DNA from: Polaromonas sp.
GTDB taxonomy: Bacteria > Pseudomonadota > Gammaproteobacteria > Burkholderiales > Burkholderiaceae_C
Assembly: GCF_029945685.1 (NCBI RefSeq)
Contig: NZ_JAQSDA010000020.1
Span: forward strand, 302,044-366,043
Length of the DNA stretch: 64,000 nucleotides
Reading direction: 5' to 3'
Positions 19,539 to 27,401 of this stretch are shown piece by piece (within the stretch, counting starts at the first letter, position 1; each line of letters starts with the position of its first letter). The notes under the pieces are model-generated. The model searched no databases. It saw nothing but the letters and a program-made list of their open reading frames with translations, and had not been told where the DNA came from. Position numbers and translations under genes: made by a program.

Positions 19539-21824
19539 TTGGCACATCTTTCCCATCCCAAGACGCGCGCTGCGCGCAGCAAACCATCCCGTGGCCGCGC
19601 CCTTGCGGCTTTCGCGCCCGTCGCGCCTGGCTACAGCGCGTTGCCATCGTCCGAAAAAGCGGTACTGCCCCTGGGCGCGCTGATGCTCGCGGTGTCCATG
19701 GCCGGCTGGGCCCAGACCCCGCCAGGCGGCGCCACGGATGCCCCGGCGGCCACATCGGCCAGCGACAACACCCTGGCCCCGGTGACCGTGATCGCCCCGC
19801 GCGACCGAGCCGCGCAAACCTACCAGAGCGGAATCACCAGCGTCGGCAAGGTGCCGGTGCCCGCCAAGGACATTCCGCAATCACTGACCGTGGTCAACGA
19901 AAAACTGATCCACGACCAGGGCAAGGACAGCTTCAAGGGTGCACTGGAGAACGTCGTCGGCATCACCTTCGAGGCCGGTGAAGGCGGGCGCGTCGGCGAC
20001 AACATCCGCCTGCGCGGCTTCAGCGCGGCCGGCGACATCTACCAGGACGGCATGCGCGACATCGCGCAGTACAACCGCGATCTCTTCAACGTGGACCGCG
20101 TGGAAGTGCTGCGCGGCGCGGCGTCCATGCTGTTCGGCCGCGGCTCCACCGGCGGCGTGATCAACCAGGTCAGCAAGCAGGCGCGCATGATCACCGAGCA
20201 CGAGGTCAATGCCACGGTCGGCACCGATGGCTACCAGCGCTACCAGGGCGACTTCAATTTCAAGCTCGAAGGCGACGCTGCCCTGCGCATCAACGCCATG
20301 GCCACCGACGGCGAGGGCCGCGGCGACAACGCCGGCGCCTCCACCCATCGCCGCGGTCTGGCGCTGGACTACCGTTTCGGCATAGGCACGGCCAACGAGT
20401 TCGAGATCAGCTACTACCACCTGAACTACAACGACAAGCCCGACTGGGGCTTTGCCTGGCTCGAGAACCGTCCGGCCCCGGCGCCCACCAACCGCTACTG
20501 GTACGGCCTGGACAGTGACTTCCAGAAGGACAAGGCCGATGCGCTGACGCTGTCGCACACCCATCGCTGGAGCGACGGCAGCAGCCTGAAGACGACCGTG
20601 CGCGACGGCTACTATTCGCGCTCCATGTGGGCCACGCAGTCGAGCTTCGCGGCCGGCACCACGGCGGCCAACATCAATGACGCCACCGTGGTGAACCGTC
20701 GTACCAACGCCAAGGCCGGAGAAGAGCACCACACCTTCCTGCAAAGCGACTACCTGACCACCACCTCCTGGTTCGGCCGCAAGAACAGCATCCTGCTCGG
20801 TGCGGAATACGCAGTGGAGAATTCCAGCCGCTCGACCTATCCGTCGCTGGTCACGGCCAAACCGCCCACCACCGCCGGCAACCCGGGCAGCACCGGCATC
20901 AGCGGCAACCTAAGTGAGCGCGTGGCCACGTCCTTCAAGGCAAGCACGCTGGGCCTGTACGTGCAGGACACGATTGAACTGACACCCCAGTGGAAGCTGG
21001 TGGGCGGCCTGCGTGTGGACCAGTTCCAGGGGAACTTCGACCGCTCGGGCAACACGGCTCCCAACAACACCGCGCTGTCCCGCTCGGACAGCCTGCTGAG
21101 CAAGCGCCTGGGCCTGATGTACCAGCCCACCGAGGAAGCCAGCTACTACGCCGCGTGGGGCACCTCGTTCAACACCTCGGGCGATCTTTACCAGTACGAC
21201 CCGCGCTCCGCCAACACGCCGCCCGAAAGCAGCCGCAACATGGAAATCGGTGCGAAATGGGAGCTCTATGGCGGCGACCTGTCGCTGCGCACCGCACTGG
21301 CCCGCACAGACAAATACAACGAGCGCAACACCGACATCGACACCGCCAACAACTCCTACCTGCTCTCGGGCCAGCGCCACACGGATGCGCTGGAGTTCGA
21401 GATCGCCGGCCGCATCACGCCGCAGTGGGATGTGTTTGCGGGCATCGGTTTTCTGAAGGCCGTGATCGACAAGTCCGGCTCGAACGCCGCGGGCCAGGCT
21501 GAAGTGGGCCAGAACCCGGGCCTGAGCCCGAGCCGCCAGGCCAACCTGTTCACCACTTACCGCCTGGACAGCAAGTGGCGCGTGGGCGGGGGCTTTACCG
21601 CCGTGAGCCAGAACAAACCCGCCAACAGCGTGACCACCGGCAACCGGGCGCCCGGCTACGTCAAGGCCGACGCCCTGGTCGAGTACCGCGTCAACGCCGG
21701 CAACACGATCAAGCTCAACATCGACAACCTGTTTGACAAGGTCTACTACAACACCCTGTACCGAGGTTTCGCGGCACCGGGCGACGCCCGCGCGGTGCGT
21801 GTCACGCTGACAAGCAAATTCTGA
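19539..21824 (+). CDS. fiu: TonB-dependent catecholate siderophore receptor, Fiu type
   Basis: Outer-membrane gated channel for ferric catecholate siderophores, powered by TonB-ExbBD. It has 761 residues from a TTG start with GGAGG four bases upstream. The long N-terminal region ends in a signal peptide typical of this group (KAVLPLGALMLAVSMAGWAQ). The plug domain includes IPQSLTVVNEKLI, VRLRGF-like IRLRGFSAAG, YQDGMRDIAQYNRD and VEVLRGAASMLFGRGSTGGV. The barrel ends in the terminal phenylalanine of TLTSKF. The neighbouring piuC gene matches the fiu-ybiX pair of E. coli. Confidence 0.92.
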   Translation: MAHLSHPKTRAARSKPSRGRALAAFAPVAPGYSALPSSEKAVLPLGALMLAVSMAGWAQTPPGGATDAPAATSASDNTLAPVTVIAPRDRAAQTYQSGITSVGKVPVPAKDIPQSLTVVNEKLIHDQGKDSFKGALENVVGITFEAGEGGRVGDNIRLRGFSAAGDIYQDGMRDIAQYNRDLFNVDRVEVLRGAASMLFGRGSTGGVINQVSKQARMITEHEVNATVGTDGYQRYQGDFNFKLEGDAALRINAMATDGEGRGDNAGASTHRRGLALDYRFGIGTANEFEISYYHLNYNDKPDWGFAWLENRPAPAPTNRYWYGLDSDFQKDKADALTLSHTHRWSDGSSLKTTVRDGYYSRSMWATQSSFAAGTTAANINDATVVNRRTNAKAGEEHHTFLQSDYLTTTSWFGRKNSILLGAEYAVENSSRSTYPSLVTAKPPTTAGNPGSTGISGNLSERVATSFKASTLGLYVQDTIELTPQWKLVGGLRVDQFQGNFDRSGNTAPNNTALSRSDSLLSKRLGLMYQPTEEASYYAAWGTSFNTSGDLYQYDPRSANTPPESSRNMEIGAKWELYGGDLSLRTALARTDKYNERNTDIDTANNSYLLSGQRHTDALEFEIAGRITPQWDVFAGIGFLKAVIDKSGSNAAGQAEVGQNPGLSPSRQANLFTTYRLDSKWRVGGGFTAVSQNKPANSVTTGNRAPGYVKADALVEYRVNAGNTIKLNIDNLFDKVYYNTLYRGFAAPGDARAVRVTLTSKF

Positions 21825-21905
21825 GCGCCGCACCATTCATGGGCGCTTAAACTTCGGGCGGTTCGCCATCGGTGGGCCGCCCGATGCCTTCTGGAAATCA
21901 CTGCC

Positions 21906-22622
21906 ATGCTGCTTCGCATTCCTCAAGCCCTCCAGCCGGATGAACTTGCACAGATCCGCCAACTCATTCTTGCCGCCGACTGGACCGATGGCCGCGTCAC
22001 GGCCGGCAGCCAGAGCGCCAGTGTCAAGAACAACCGCCAGTTGCCCGAAGCCTTGCCCGCCGCGCAGCAGGCGCGGCAGATGGTGTCGGTGGCGCTCGCG
22101 CGCAACCCGATGTTTGTGACCGGGGCCCTGCCCAAATCGGTCTACCCTCCGCTGTTCAACCGTTATGGCGGCGAGAGCAACTACTTCGGCGACCACATCG
22201 ACAACGCCGTGCGTACCCATGCCGCCAGCGCGCGGCATGTGCGCACCGACATCTCCTGCACACTGTTTCTCAGCGACCCGGCCAGCTACGACGGCGGCGA
22301 ACTGGTGGTGCAGGACACCTATGGCGAGCAGCGCATCAAGTTCGAGGCGGGCGACCTCGTGATGTACCCGGGCAGCTCGGTGCACCGCGTGGAACCGGTC
22401 ACGCGCGGCGAGCGCCTGGCCTGCTTTTTCTGGATCGAGAGCATGGTCCGGCAGGACGCCCAGCGCCGCCTGCTGTACGACATGGACATGGCCATCACGG
22501 CCCTGCGGCAGAAGCAGTTGCAGCAGGCAGCGGACAAGCCCGCGGGGGCGGCCGAAAGCCCGGAGGTCGTGCGCCTGACCGGCTGTTACCACAACCTGTT
22601 GAGGATGTGGGCCGAGGTCTGA
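21906..22622 (+). CDS. piuC: PKHD-type Fe(II)/2-oxoglutarate hydroxylase PiuC/YbiX
   Basis: A 238-residue iron- and 2-oxoglutarate-dependent dioxygenase. It begins [20 protein letters not shown]. The metal site is visible as HID in [10 protein letters not shown] and the distal His in [14 protein letters not shown], whose Arg binds 2-oxoglutarate. [19 protein letters not shown] is the family core. These enzymes are nearly always next to Fiu-type receptors and are iron-regulated; their substrate is unknown. Confidence 0.92.
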   Translation: MLLRIPQALQPDELAQIRQLILAADWTDGRVTAGSQSASVKNNRQLPEALPAAQQARQMVSVALARNPMFVTGALPKSVYPPLFNRYGGESNYFGDHIDNAVRTHAASARHVRTDISCTLFLSDPASYDGGELVVQDTYGEQRIKFEAGDLVMYPGSSVHRVEPVTRGERLACFFWIESMVRQDAQRRLLYDMDMAITALRQKQLQQAADKPAGAAESPEVVRLTGCYHNLLRMWAEV

Positions 22623-22626
22623 ACGC

Positions 22627-22690
22627 CTTGCCCTCCCTTTCTCCTTTCTCCTTTTCTCCTTTTCTCTTTTTCCCCTTTTTCCCGCTTCCC
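22627..22690 (+). repeat. pyrimidine tract with CTTTTCTC-like repeats
   Basis: After the piuC stop the + strand is almost pure C and T for about 55 bases (CCTTTCTCCTTTTCTCCTTT and similar). It may be slippage-prone. No gene is seen in it. Confidence 0.6.
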
Positions 22691-22702
22691 GGTTGCCTCT
22701 CT

Positions 22703-22770
22703 ATGGATAGCAACTGACGCCCTTCCTACAGGGGTGACCACGCCTTTGGGCTGCTTTTCCTGAAGAATGC
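22703..22770 (+). repeat. possible diverged copy of palindromic repeat family 1
   Basis: GGATAGCAACTGACGCCCTT, then CCTACAGGGGTGACC and CCTTTGGGCTGC recall the ATAGC..TGCGCCCTT..AAGGGC layout of the family. It lies before the bfd promoter. The match is partial. Confidence 0.4.
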
Positions 22771-22793
22771 CAGCGCACAGTGGGGATAAAAAA

Positions 22794-22831
22794 GATAATG
22801 ATTGCAAATGCGATCGATTCGTATTTATAAT
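22794..22831 (+). promoter_or_regulatory. bfd promoter with overlapping Fur box
   Basis: A TTGCAA -35 (22802-22807), an 18-bp spacer and a perfect TATAAT -10 (22826-22831) form a clear promoter. The Fur-like GATAATGATTGCAAATGCG (22794-22812) covers the -35 and keeps the full left half of the consensus. It fits the usual iron repression of bfd. Confidence 0.72.
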
Positions 22832-22878
22832 AACTCCAAATCCTGAAATTTTCCTCCATCAACCAGCAAGCCAATCCC

Positions 22879-23136
22879 ATGATCGTCTGCGTCTGCCGCC
22901 GAATCTCCGACCGCGAAATTGCCCGCCACGCCCGCGCGGGCATGGGCTTTGACGAGATCCAGTTCGAACTCGGCGTCGCCACGCAATGCGGTCAGTGTGA
23001 AGGGTGTGCGCGGGACGTGGTGGCGCAATGCAGCGCCACCTGTCCCACGGCCAACATCAAGCTCGCCGACTCCTCTCTGGAAGGCAGCTCGTGGAATCCT
23101 CTTTCACCCTCTTTGCAAGCCTCGCCGGCAGCCTGA
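22879..23136 (+). CDS. bfd: bacterioferritin-associated ferredoxin
   Basis: [2Fe-2S] protein that reduces the bacterioferritin core to release iron. It has 85 residues, beginning MIVCVCRRISDREI, with four cluster cysteines: CVC and CGQCEGC. The fold after the cluster is normal to about residue 65, while the C-terminal NPLSPSLQASPAA tail is unusual. That tail overlaps a second possible small gene in another frame. A Fur-covered promoter lies upstream. Confidence 0.93.
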   Translation: MIVCVCRRISDREIARHARAGMGFDEIQFELGVATQCGQCEGCARDVVAQCSATCPTANIKLADSSLEGSSWNPLSPSLQASPAA

Positions 23137-23177
23137 TCCTGACGATCAGCCCGCTCTGGTGGATCTTCCGCCGTTAG
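23091..23177 (+). CDS. possible 28-aa hydrophobic micropeptide overlapping bfd
   Basis: A GTG start with GAAGG six bases upstream opens a 28-codon frame encoding a peptide starting MESSFTLFASLAG and ending PLWWIFRR. It has one hydrophobic stretch and a basic C-terminus, like small inner-membrane proteins. It overlaps the last 46 bp of bfd in another frame and ends 66 bp before tonB. It could equally be chance. Confidence 0.35.
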   Translation: MESSFTLFASLAGSLILTISPLWWIFRR

Positions 23178-23243
23178 TGCGCTCCCTTCTGCCCGCCTGG
23201 TTCCCGCACACGCGTTCCTCCCTTCGCATCCGCTAGACTTCCG

Positions 23244-23951
23244 ATGAACGCTCCCGCCATTTCGGGCTCCAACACCCCTGCACTTCCGACAAGCCCCGTG
23301 CGATTGCCGATCAGCCGCAACATCGTTATTGCCGCCAGCGTGGTCATCTTCCACGTGGCTGCGTTGTGGGCGTTGCAGAACGGCCTGCTGCGCCGGGCGG
23401 TGGAACAGGTGGTGCCGGCCGAACTGCTGACGCGCATCATCGAAATCGAGCCACCCAAGGTGGCGCCACCGCCGCCGCCCCCCAGGCCCGCACCCAAAAC
23501 AGTCAAGCTGCCGCCGCCCCCCATGCCCATGGCCATTCGCGACCCCGCGCCGGCGCCCAATGCGCCCACCGGCGTGATTGAACCGCAGCCGCCTGCACCC
23601 GTGGTGTTGGCCCCGGTGGCGCCTGCCCCGGCGCCTCCCGCCCCGCCCGCCCCGGCGCGTCTGGTGGAAATCACGCAGGGCGAAACCGAGTACATCCGGC
23701 CGCCGCGTCCGGTCTACCCGACCCTGAGCAAACGCAGCGGCGAAGCCGGCGTGGTGATCATTGCCGTTTACTACAGCACCTCGGGCCACGCCAGACGTGC
23801 CGAAGTCTTCAAGTCCAGCGGCTTCGAGCGCCTGGACCGTGCCGCACGCGAAGCCGTGATGGCCTCACAGGTCACCCCTTTCCGGCGGGCGGGTGTCAAT
23901 GACGACACCCAGTTCCTGCTCAAAGCCCCGATTAATTTTGTTCTGGAGTAA
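23244..23951 (+). CDS. tonB: energy transducer TonB
   Basis: Spans the periplasm to pass energy from ExbB-ExbD to outer-membrane receptors. It has 235 residues. The N-terminal anchor NIVIAASVVIFHVAALWAL carries the essential Ser-x3-His motif. A Pro-rich rod (PPKVAPPPPPPRPAPK onwards) follows. The C-terminal domain contains RPVYPTLSKRSGEAGVVI and ends in NFVLE. It leads a tonB-exbB-exbD operon with a 3-bp gap to exbB. Confidence 0.94.
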   Translation: MNAPAISGSNTPALPTSPVRLPISRNIVIAASVVIFHVAALWALQNGLLRRAVEQVVPAELLTRIIEIEPPKVAPPPPPPRPAPKTVKLPPPPMPMAIRDPAPAPNAPTGVIEPQPPAPVVLAPVAPAPAPPAPPAPARLVEITQGETEYIRPPRPVYPTLSKRSGEAGVVIIAVYYSTSGHARRAEVFKSSGFERLDRAAREAVMASQVTPFRRAGVNDDTQFLLKAPINFVLE

Positions 23952-23954
23952 CTC

Positions 23955-24668
<714 letters not shown>

Positions 24669-24687
24669 CGCACAGGGAGCACGCAAC

Positions 24688-25101
24688 ATGGCCTTCGGAA
24701 CCCAGGACGACACCGACGAGGTGATGAACGAGATCAACATGACGCCGCTGGTCGACGTGATGCTGGTGCTCCTGATCATCTTCATCATCACCGTACCGGT
24801 GATGAAACACGCGGTCAACATCGATTTGCCGCGCGCCACCAACGAGGTGCAGAACGTCAAGCCCGAGACGGTGCGGCTCACGGTCGATGCCGACGGCGCC
24901 TACTACCTCAACGAGGCCAGGATCGAGGATGCGGCGCTGGCGCCCAGCTTCCAGGCGGCGGCGGCGAAGGAACCGCAACCCGAGTTGCACATCCGCGGCG
25001 ACAAGGCGGTGCGTTACGAACGGGTGGCCCAGGCCATGGCGGCGGCGCAGCAGGCCGGGCTGCGCAAGATCGGCTTCATCACCGAACCGGTCCAGCCCTG
25101 A
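24688..25101 (+). CDS. exbD: biopolymer transport protein ExbD
   Basis: Partner of ExbB with one membrane helix. It has 137 residues. The helix NMTPLVDVMLVLLIIFIITV carries the proton-path Asp (LVDVML). The periplasmic domain follows, with RATNEVQNVKPETVRLTVDA and VRYERVAQAMAAAQQAGL. It is the last gene of the operon, 19 bp after exbB. Confidence 0.95.
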   Translation: MAFGTQDDTDEVMNEINMTPLVDVMLVLLIIFIITVPVMKHAVNIDLPRATNEVQNVKPETVRLTVDADGAYYLNEARIEDAALAPSFQAAAAKEPQPELHIRGDKAVRYERVAQAMAAAQQAGLRKIGFITEPVQP

Positions 25102-25225
25102 CGGCTGGTGCCTGCGCCCGCCCGCATGACCTGGGGCTTCACCATCCCGGGCATTTTGCTGCCTGCTGCCCGCGTTCTTCAACAAGTCCAACGGCGTATT
25201 TTTCCCGAAAAAATCGGGCAGTCGC

Positions 25226-25257
25226 TTGACTTTTAATTGAGAATAGTTATCATTACG
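25226..25257 (+). promoter_or_regulatory. hemP promoter with overlapping Fur box
   Basis: A TTGACT -35 (25226-25231), a 16-bp spacer and TATCAT -10 (25248-25253) form a promoter. Its spacer and -10 overlap GAGAATAGTTATCATTACG (25239-25257), which matches 13 of 19 Fur consensus positions. Confidence 0.72.
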
Positions 25258-25295
25258 GTAACGACCACCCATCAGACCCACCCGGGTCCACTCCC

Positions 25296-25517
25296 ATGTC
25301 CCCTGCACAGCCTGCCTCCGCCACCCCGAGCCTGCCGTCTCACCGCAACGACCACGCGCAAGCCACCCCATCCGCAGCGCCCGTCCACAGCGCAGCCGCT
25401 TGCGCCGTGAACAGCAACGAGTTGCTGCGCGGCCAGAAGGCCGTGGACATCGTGCACAACGGCTCGACCTACCGCCTGCAGGCCACCCGTCTGGGCAAGC
25501 TGATCCTGACCAAGTAG
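25296..25517 (+). CDS. hemP: hemin uptake protein HemP
   Basis: Small protein linked to heme uptake; in Burkholderia, HmuP/HemP acts as a positive regulator of heme transport genes. It has 73 residues. A variable N-terminal half is followed by the conserved part VNSNELLRGQKAVDIVHNGS and YRLQATRLGKLILTK. It has its own Fur-covered promoter. No heme receptor or heme ABC transporter gene follows it here. Confidence 0.9.
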   Translation: MSPAQPASATPSLPSHRNDHAQATPSAAPVHSAAACAVNSNELLRGQKAVDIVHNGSTYRLQATRLGKLILTK

Positions 25518-25640
25518 CCGACAAGTTTCATCGTGGGACGATCCGGGGCCGGCAACGGTCCCACAGGTCGTTTTTGCCAGCCAGCCACCCGCCTTTCGGG
25601 CAGTTGCATTAGCCAGGCTTTTTTTCGCCATACACCATGC

Positions 25641-25669
25641 AAAAAGCCGACCCCGGGGTCGGCTTTTTT
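25641..25669. terminator. bidirectional terminator between hemP and the HbpS-like gene
   Basis: AAAAAGCCGACCCC pairs with GGGGTCGGCTTTTTT, a near-perfect palindrome with A-run and T-run. It can serve both convergent genes. Confidence 0.85.
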
Positions 25670-25740
25670 GTTGAAAACAGGCTCCAGCCCTTTTCCGACG
25701 GGCGCAGCCAGCTACCAATTAGATAGCATTCTCCATTTGA
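25665..25740 (-). repeat. palindromic repeat family 1, copy E
   Basis: TTTGTTGAAAACAGGCTCCA, then GCCCTTTTCCGACGGGCGCA and CCAGCTACCAATTAGATAGC. It has the GCTCCAGCCC core and AGCTA/ATAGC ends of the family and directly abuts the bidirectional terminator. Confidence 0.68.
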
Positions 25741-25750
25741 CCAACGGTCG

Positions 25751-26158
25751 TTACAAACCGATGGCGGCCATGCCGGCACGCGCGATCTGCGCGTCTTCAC
25801 TGGACTTCACGCCGCTGACACCGACCGCGCCCAGGCACTGGCCGTCCTTCAGGATGGGGACGCCGCCTTCGAGCAGGCCCTTGAGATCCGGCGCGCTCAG
25901 GAAGGAGAAACGTCCCCCGTTGATCATGTCTTCGTAAATCTTGCTCTCGCGCCGGCCCATGGCCGCCGTGTGGGCCTTGGCGGGCGCAATGTGGGCGGAA
26001 ATGGGCGCGGCTCCGTCCAGGCGCTGCAGGTGCAGCAGGTGGCCGCCGTCGTCCACAATGGCAATCGTCACCGCCCAGCTGTTTTTTGTTGCTTCTGCGG
26101 CGGCGGCAGCGGCGATGGCCTGCACATCGGAAAATTCCAGCACTGTTTTTGATTTCAT
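25751..26158 (-). CDS. GlcG/HbpS-family heme-binding-like protein (DUF336)
   Basis: A 135-residue protein of the GlcG/HbpS family, some members of which bind heme or corrinoid cofactors. The core SWAVTIAIVDDGGHLLHLQR, then ISAHIAPAKAHTAA, and GGVPILKDGQCLGAVGVSG are typical. No signal peptide is seen, so it is probably cytoplasmic. The start is the ATG at 26158; the upstream 8-bp tandem repeat contains ribosome-site-like GGAAA. Its place next to hemP suggests a heme link, but glycolate or detoxification roles cannot be excluded. Confidence 0.82.
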   Translation of the reverse strand: MKSKTVLEFSDVQAIAAAAAAEATKNSWAVTIAIVDDGGHLLHLQRLDGAAPISAHIAPAKAHTAAMGRRESKIYEDMINGGRFSFLSAPDLKGLLEGGVPILKDGQCLGAVGVSGVKSSEDAQIARAGMAAIGL

Positions 26159-26159
26159 G

Positions 26160-26187
26160 GTTTCCAGGTTTCCAGGTTTCCAGGTTT
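26160..26187 (-). repeat. tandem GTTTCCAG repeat in the leader of the HbpS-like gene
   Basis: Three perfect copies of an 8-bp unit; on the coding strand it reads CCTGGAAA repeated, ending two bases before the ATG. The unit in each case holds a GGAAA, so copy number could shift ribosome binding. Confidence 0.7.
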
Positions 26188-26368
26188 TGTTTGGGTAAAA
26201 CGTCAAGCATACGCAACTTTGCGGGCAGTTCCGGGTCCCATTGCCAACCTGAAAACTTATAGAACCCTGACAAATAGTAGGCAGTCCACAGGGTTAATCC
26301 TTGAAAACTGCCGCCGTCCCCTAAAATGAAATTGCCCGCATATGCAGGCCTCTACTGGAGAAGACCCT

Positions 26369-27058
26369 ATGAATGACAATGTTCAAACCCTGGACCATGG
26401 CTACGTTGGCTCTGCCGAGCAACGCAACCGGGTCCTGCGCAACACTTACTGGCTGCTGGCACTGAGCCTGCTCCCCACGGTGCTGGGCGCCTGGGTGGGC
26501 GTGGCCACGGGCATCACCGCCTCCCTGAGCGGCGGGCTGGGCCTGGTCGTTTTCCTCGGTGGCGCCTTCGGCTTCATGTACGCCATTGAGAAGACCAAGA
26601 ACTCTGCCGCCGGCGTGCCGGTTCTGCTGGCCTTCACATTCTTCATGGGCCTGATGCTCTCGCGCATGATCGGCATGATTCTCGGCTTCAAGAACGGCAG
26701 CGAGCTGATCATGACCGCCATGGGCGGCACCGCCGGCGTGTTTTTTGTCATGGCCACCCTGGCCAGCGTCATCAAGCGCGACATCTCCGGCATGGGCAAA
26801 TGGCTGTTTGTCGGCGCCCTGGTCGTGATGGTGGGTGCCATCATCAATGTGTTTGTCGGCTCCACCGCCGGCATGATGGCGATCTCGGTCGCCGTGATCG
26901 GCATCTTCAGCGCCTACATGCTGTATGACCTCAAGCAGATCCTCGATGGCGGCGAGACCAACTACATCAGCGCCACACTGGCCCTGTACCTGGACCTGTT
27001 CAACGTGTTCCAGGCCCTGCTGGCCCTGCTGGGCATCATGGGTGGCGAGCGCGACTGA
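26369..27058 (+). CDS. Bax inhibitor-1/YccA-family membrane protein
   Basis: A 229-residue inner-membrane protein with seven hydrophobic segments (from NTYWLLALSLLPTVLGAWVG to LYLDLFNVFQALLALLGIMG). The C-terminal ALYLDLFNVFQALLALLG is the BI-1 signature. E. coli YccA interacts with the FtsH protease; BI-1 members can leak calcium. GGAG lies before the ATG at 26369. It stands alone and ends at a strong terminator. Confidence 0.9.
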   Translation: MNDNVQTLDHGYVGSAEQRNRVLRNTYWLLALSLLPTVLGAWVGVATGITASLSGGLGLVVFLGGAFGFMYAIEKTKNSAAGVPVLLAFTFFMGLMLSRMIGMILGFKNGSELIMTAMGGTAGVFFVMATLASVIKRDISGMGKWLFVGALVVMVGAIINVFVGSTAGMMAISVAVIGIFSAYMLYDLKQILDGGETNYISATLALYLDLFNVFQALLALLGIMGGERD

Positions 27059-27074
27059 GCTTGTTCCCGTTCCG

Positions 27075-27100
27075 GAAAAAGGGCCTTCGGGCCCTTTTTT
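27075..27100 (+). terminator. terminator after the BI-1 family gene
   Basis: AAAAAGGGCC-TTCG-GGCCCTTTTTT: a perfect stem with a stable TTCG loop. Confidence 0.9.
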
Positions 27101-27268
27101 CATGGACTGTCTCGTCGCGACGACCCCGCGCCAGCCGGCGCGTCCCGGCGACAAGCCTGCAAACCCATGACTCGGGCGATCCCGGAACGCTATGGATTAC
27201 ATAGCAAACACTCCCATTCCCAAAAGGGGCAACGTCATATTTGACTAAAAACCCCCGGCCAGCTCAGC

Positions 27269-27282
27269 TTGCGCTGGATCAA
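27269..27282 (+). promoter_or_regulatory. FNR/DNR-type box upstream of nirK
   Basis: TTGCG-CTGG-ATCAA resembles TTGAT-N4-ATCAA with a perfect right half. It is centred about 38-42 bp before the start point expected from the TTATAA at 27301-27306, the usual position for an FNR-class activator. An oxygen- or NO-sensing FNR/DNR/NnrR protein is the likely partner; which one cannot be told. Confidence 0.55.
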
Positions 27283-27305
27283 CAGAGTTCGCGTTAACCC
27301 TTATA

Positions 27306-27328
27306 AAGATGTACATTAAATCCATCTT
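27306..27328 (+). promoter_or_regulatory. NsrR box at the nirK promoter
   Basis: AAGATGTACAT-T-AAATCCATCTT is an 11-1-11 inverted repeat very close to the NsrR consensus AAGATGCATTT-N-AAATGCATCTT. It overlaps or directly follows the probable -10, so a NO-sensitive NsrR repressor would block transcription until NO is present. Confidence 0.75.
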
Positions 27329-27401
27329 CTAACTACACTGCATGCAGGCACCCGGACAACAGAGATCCGGATGCCTTCAAAGTAGAAAGAAGGTTGTTTG
27401 T

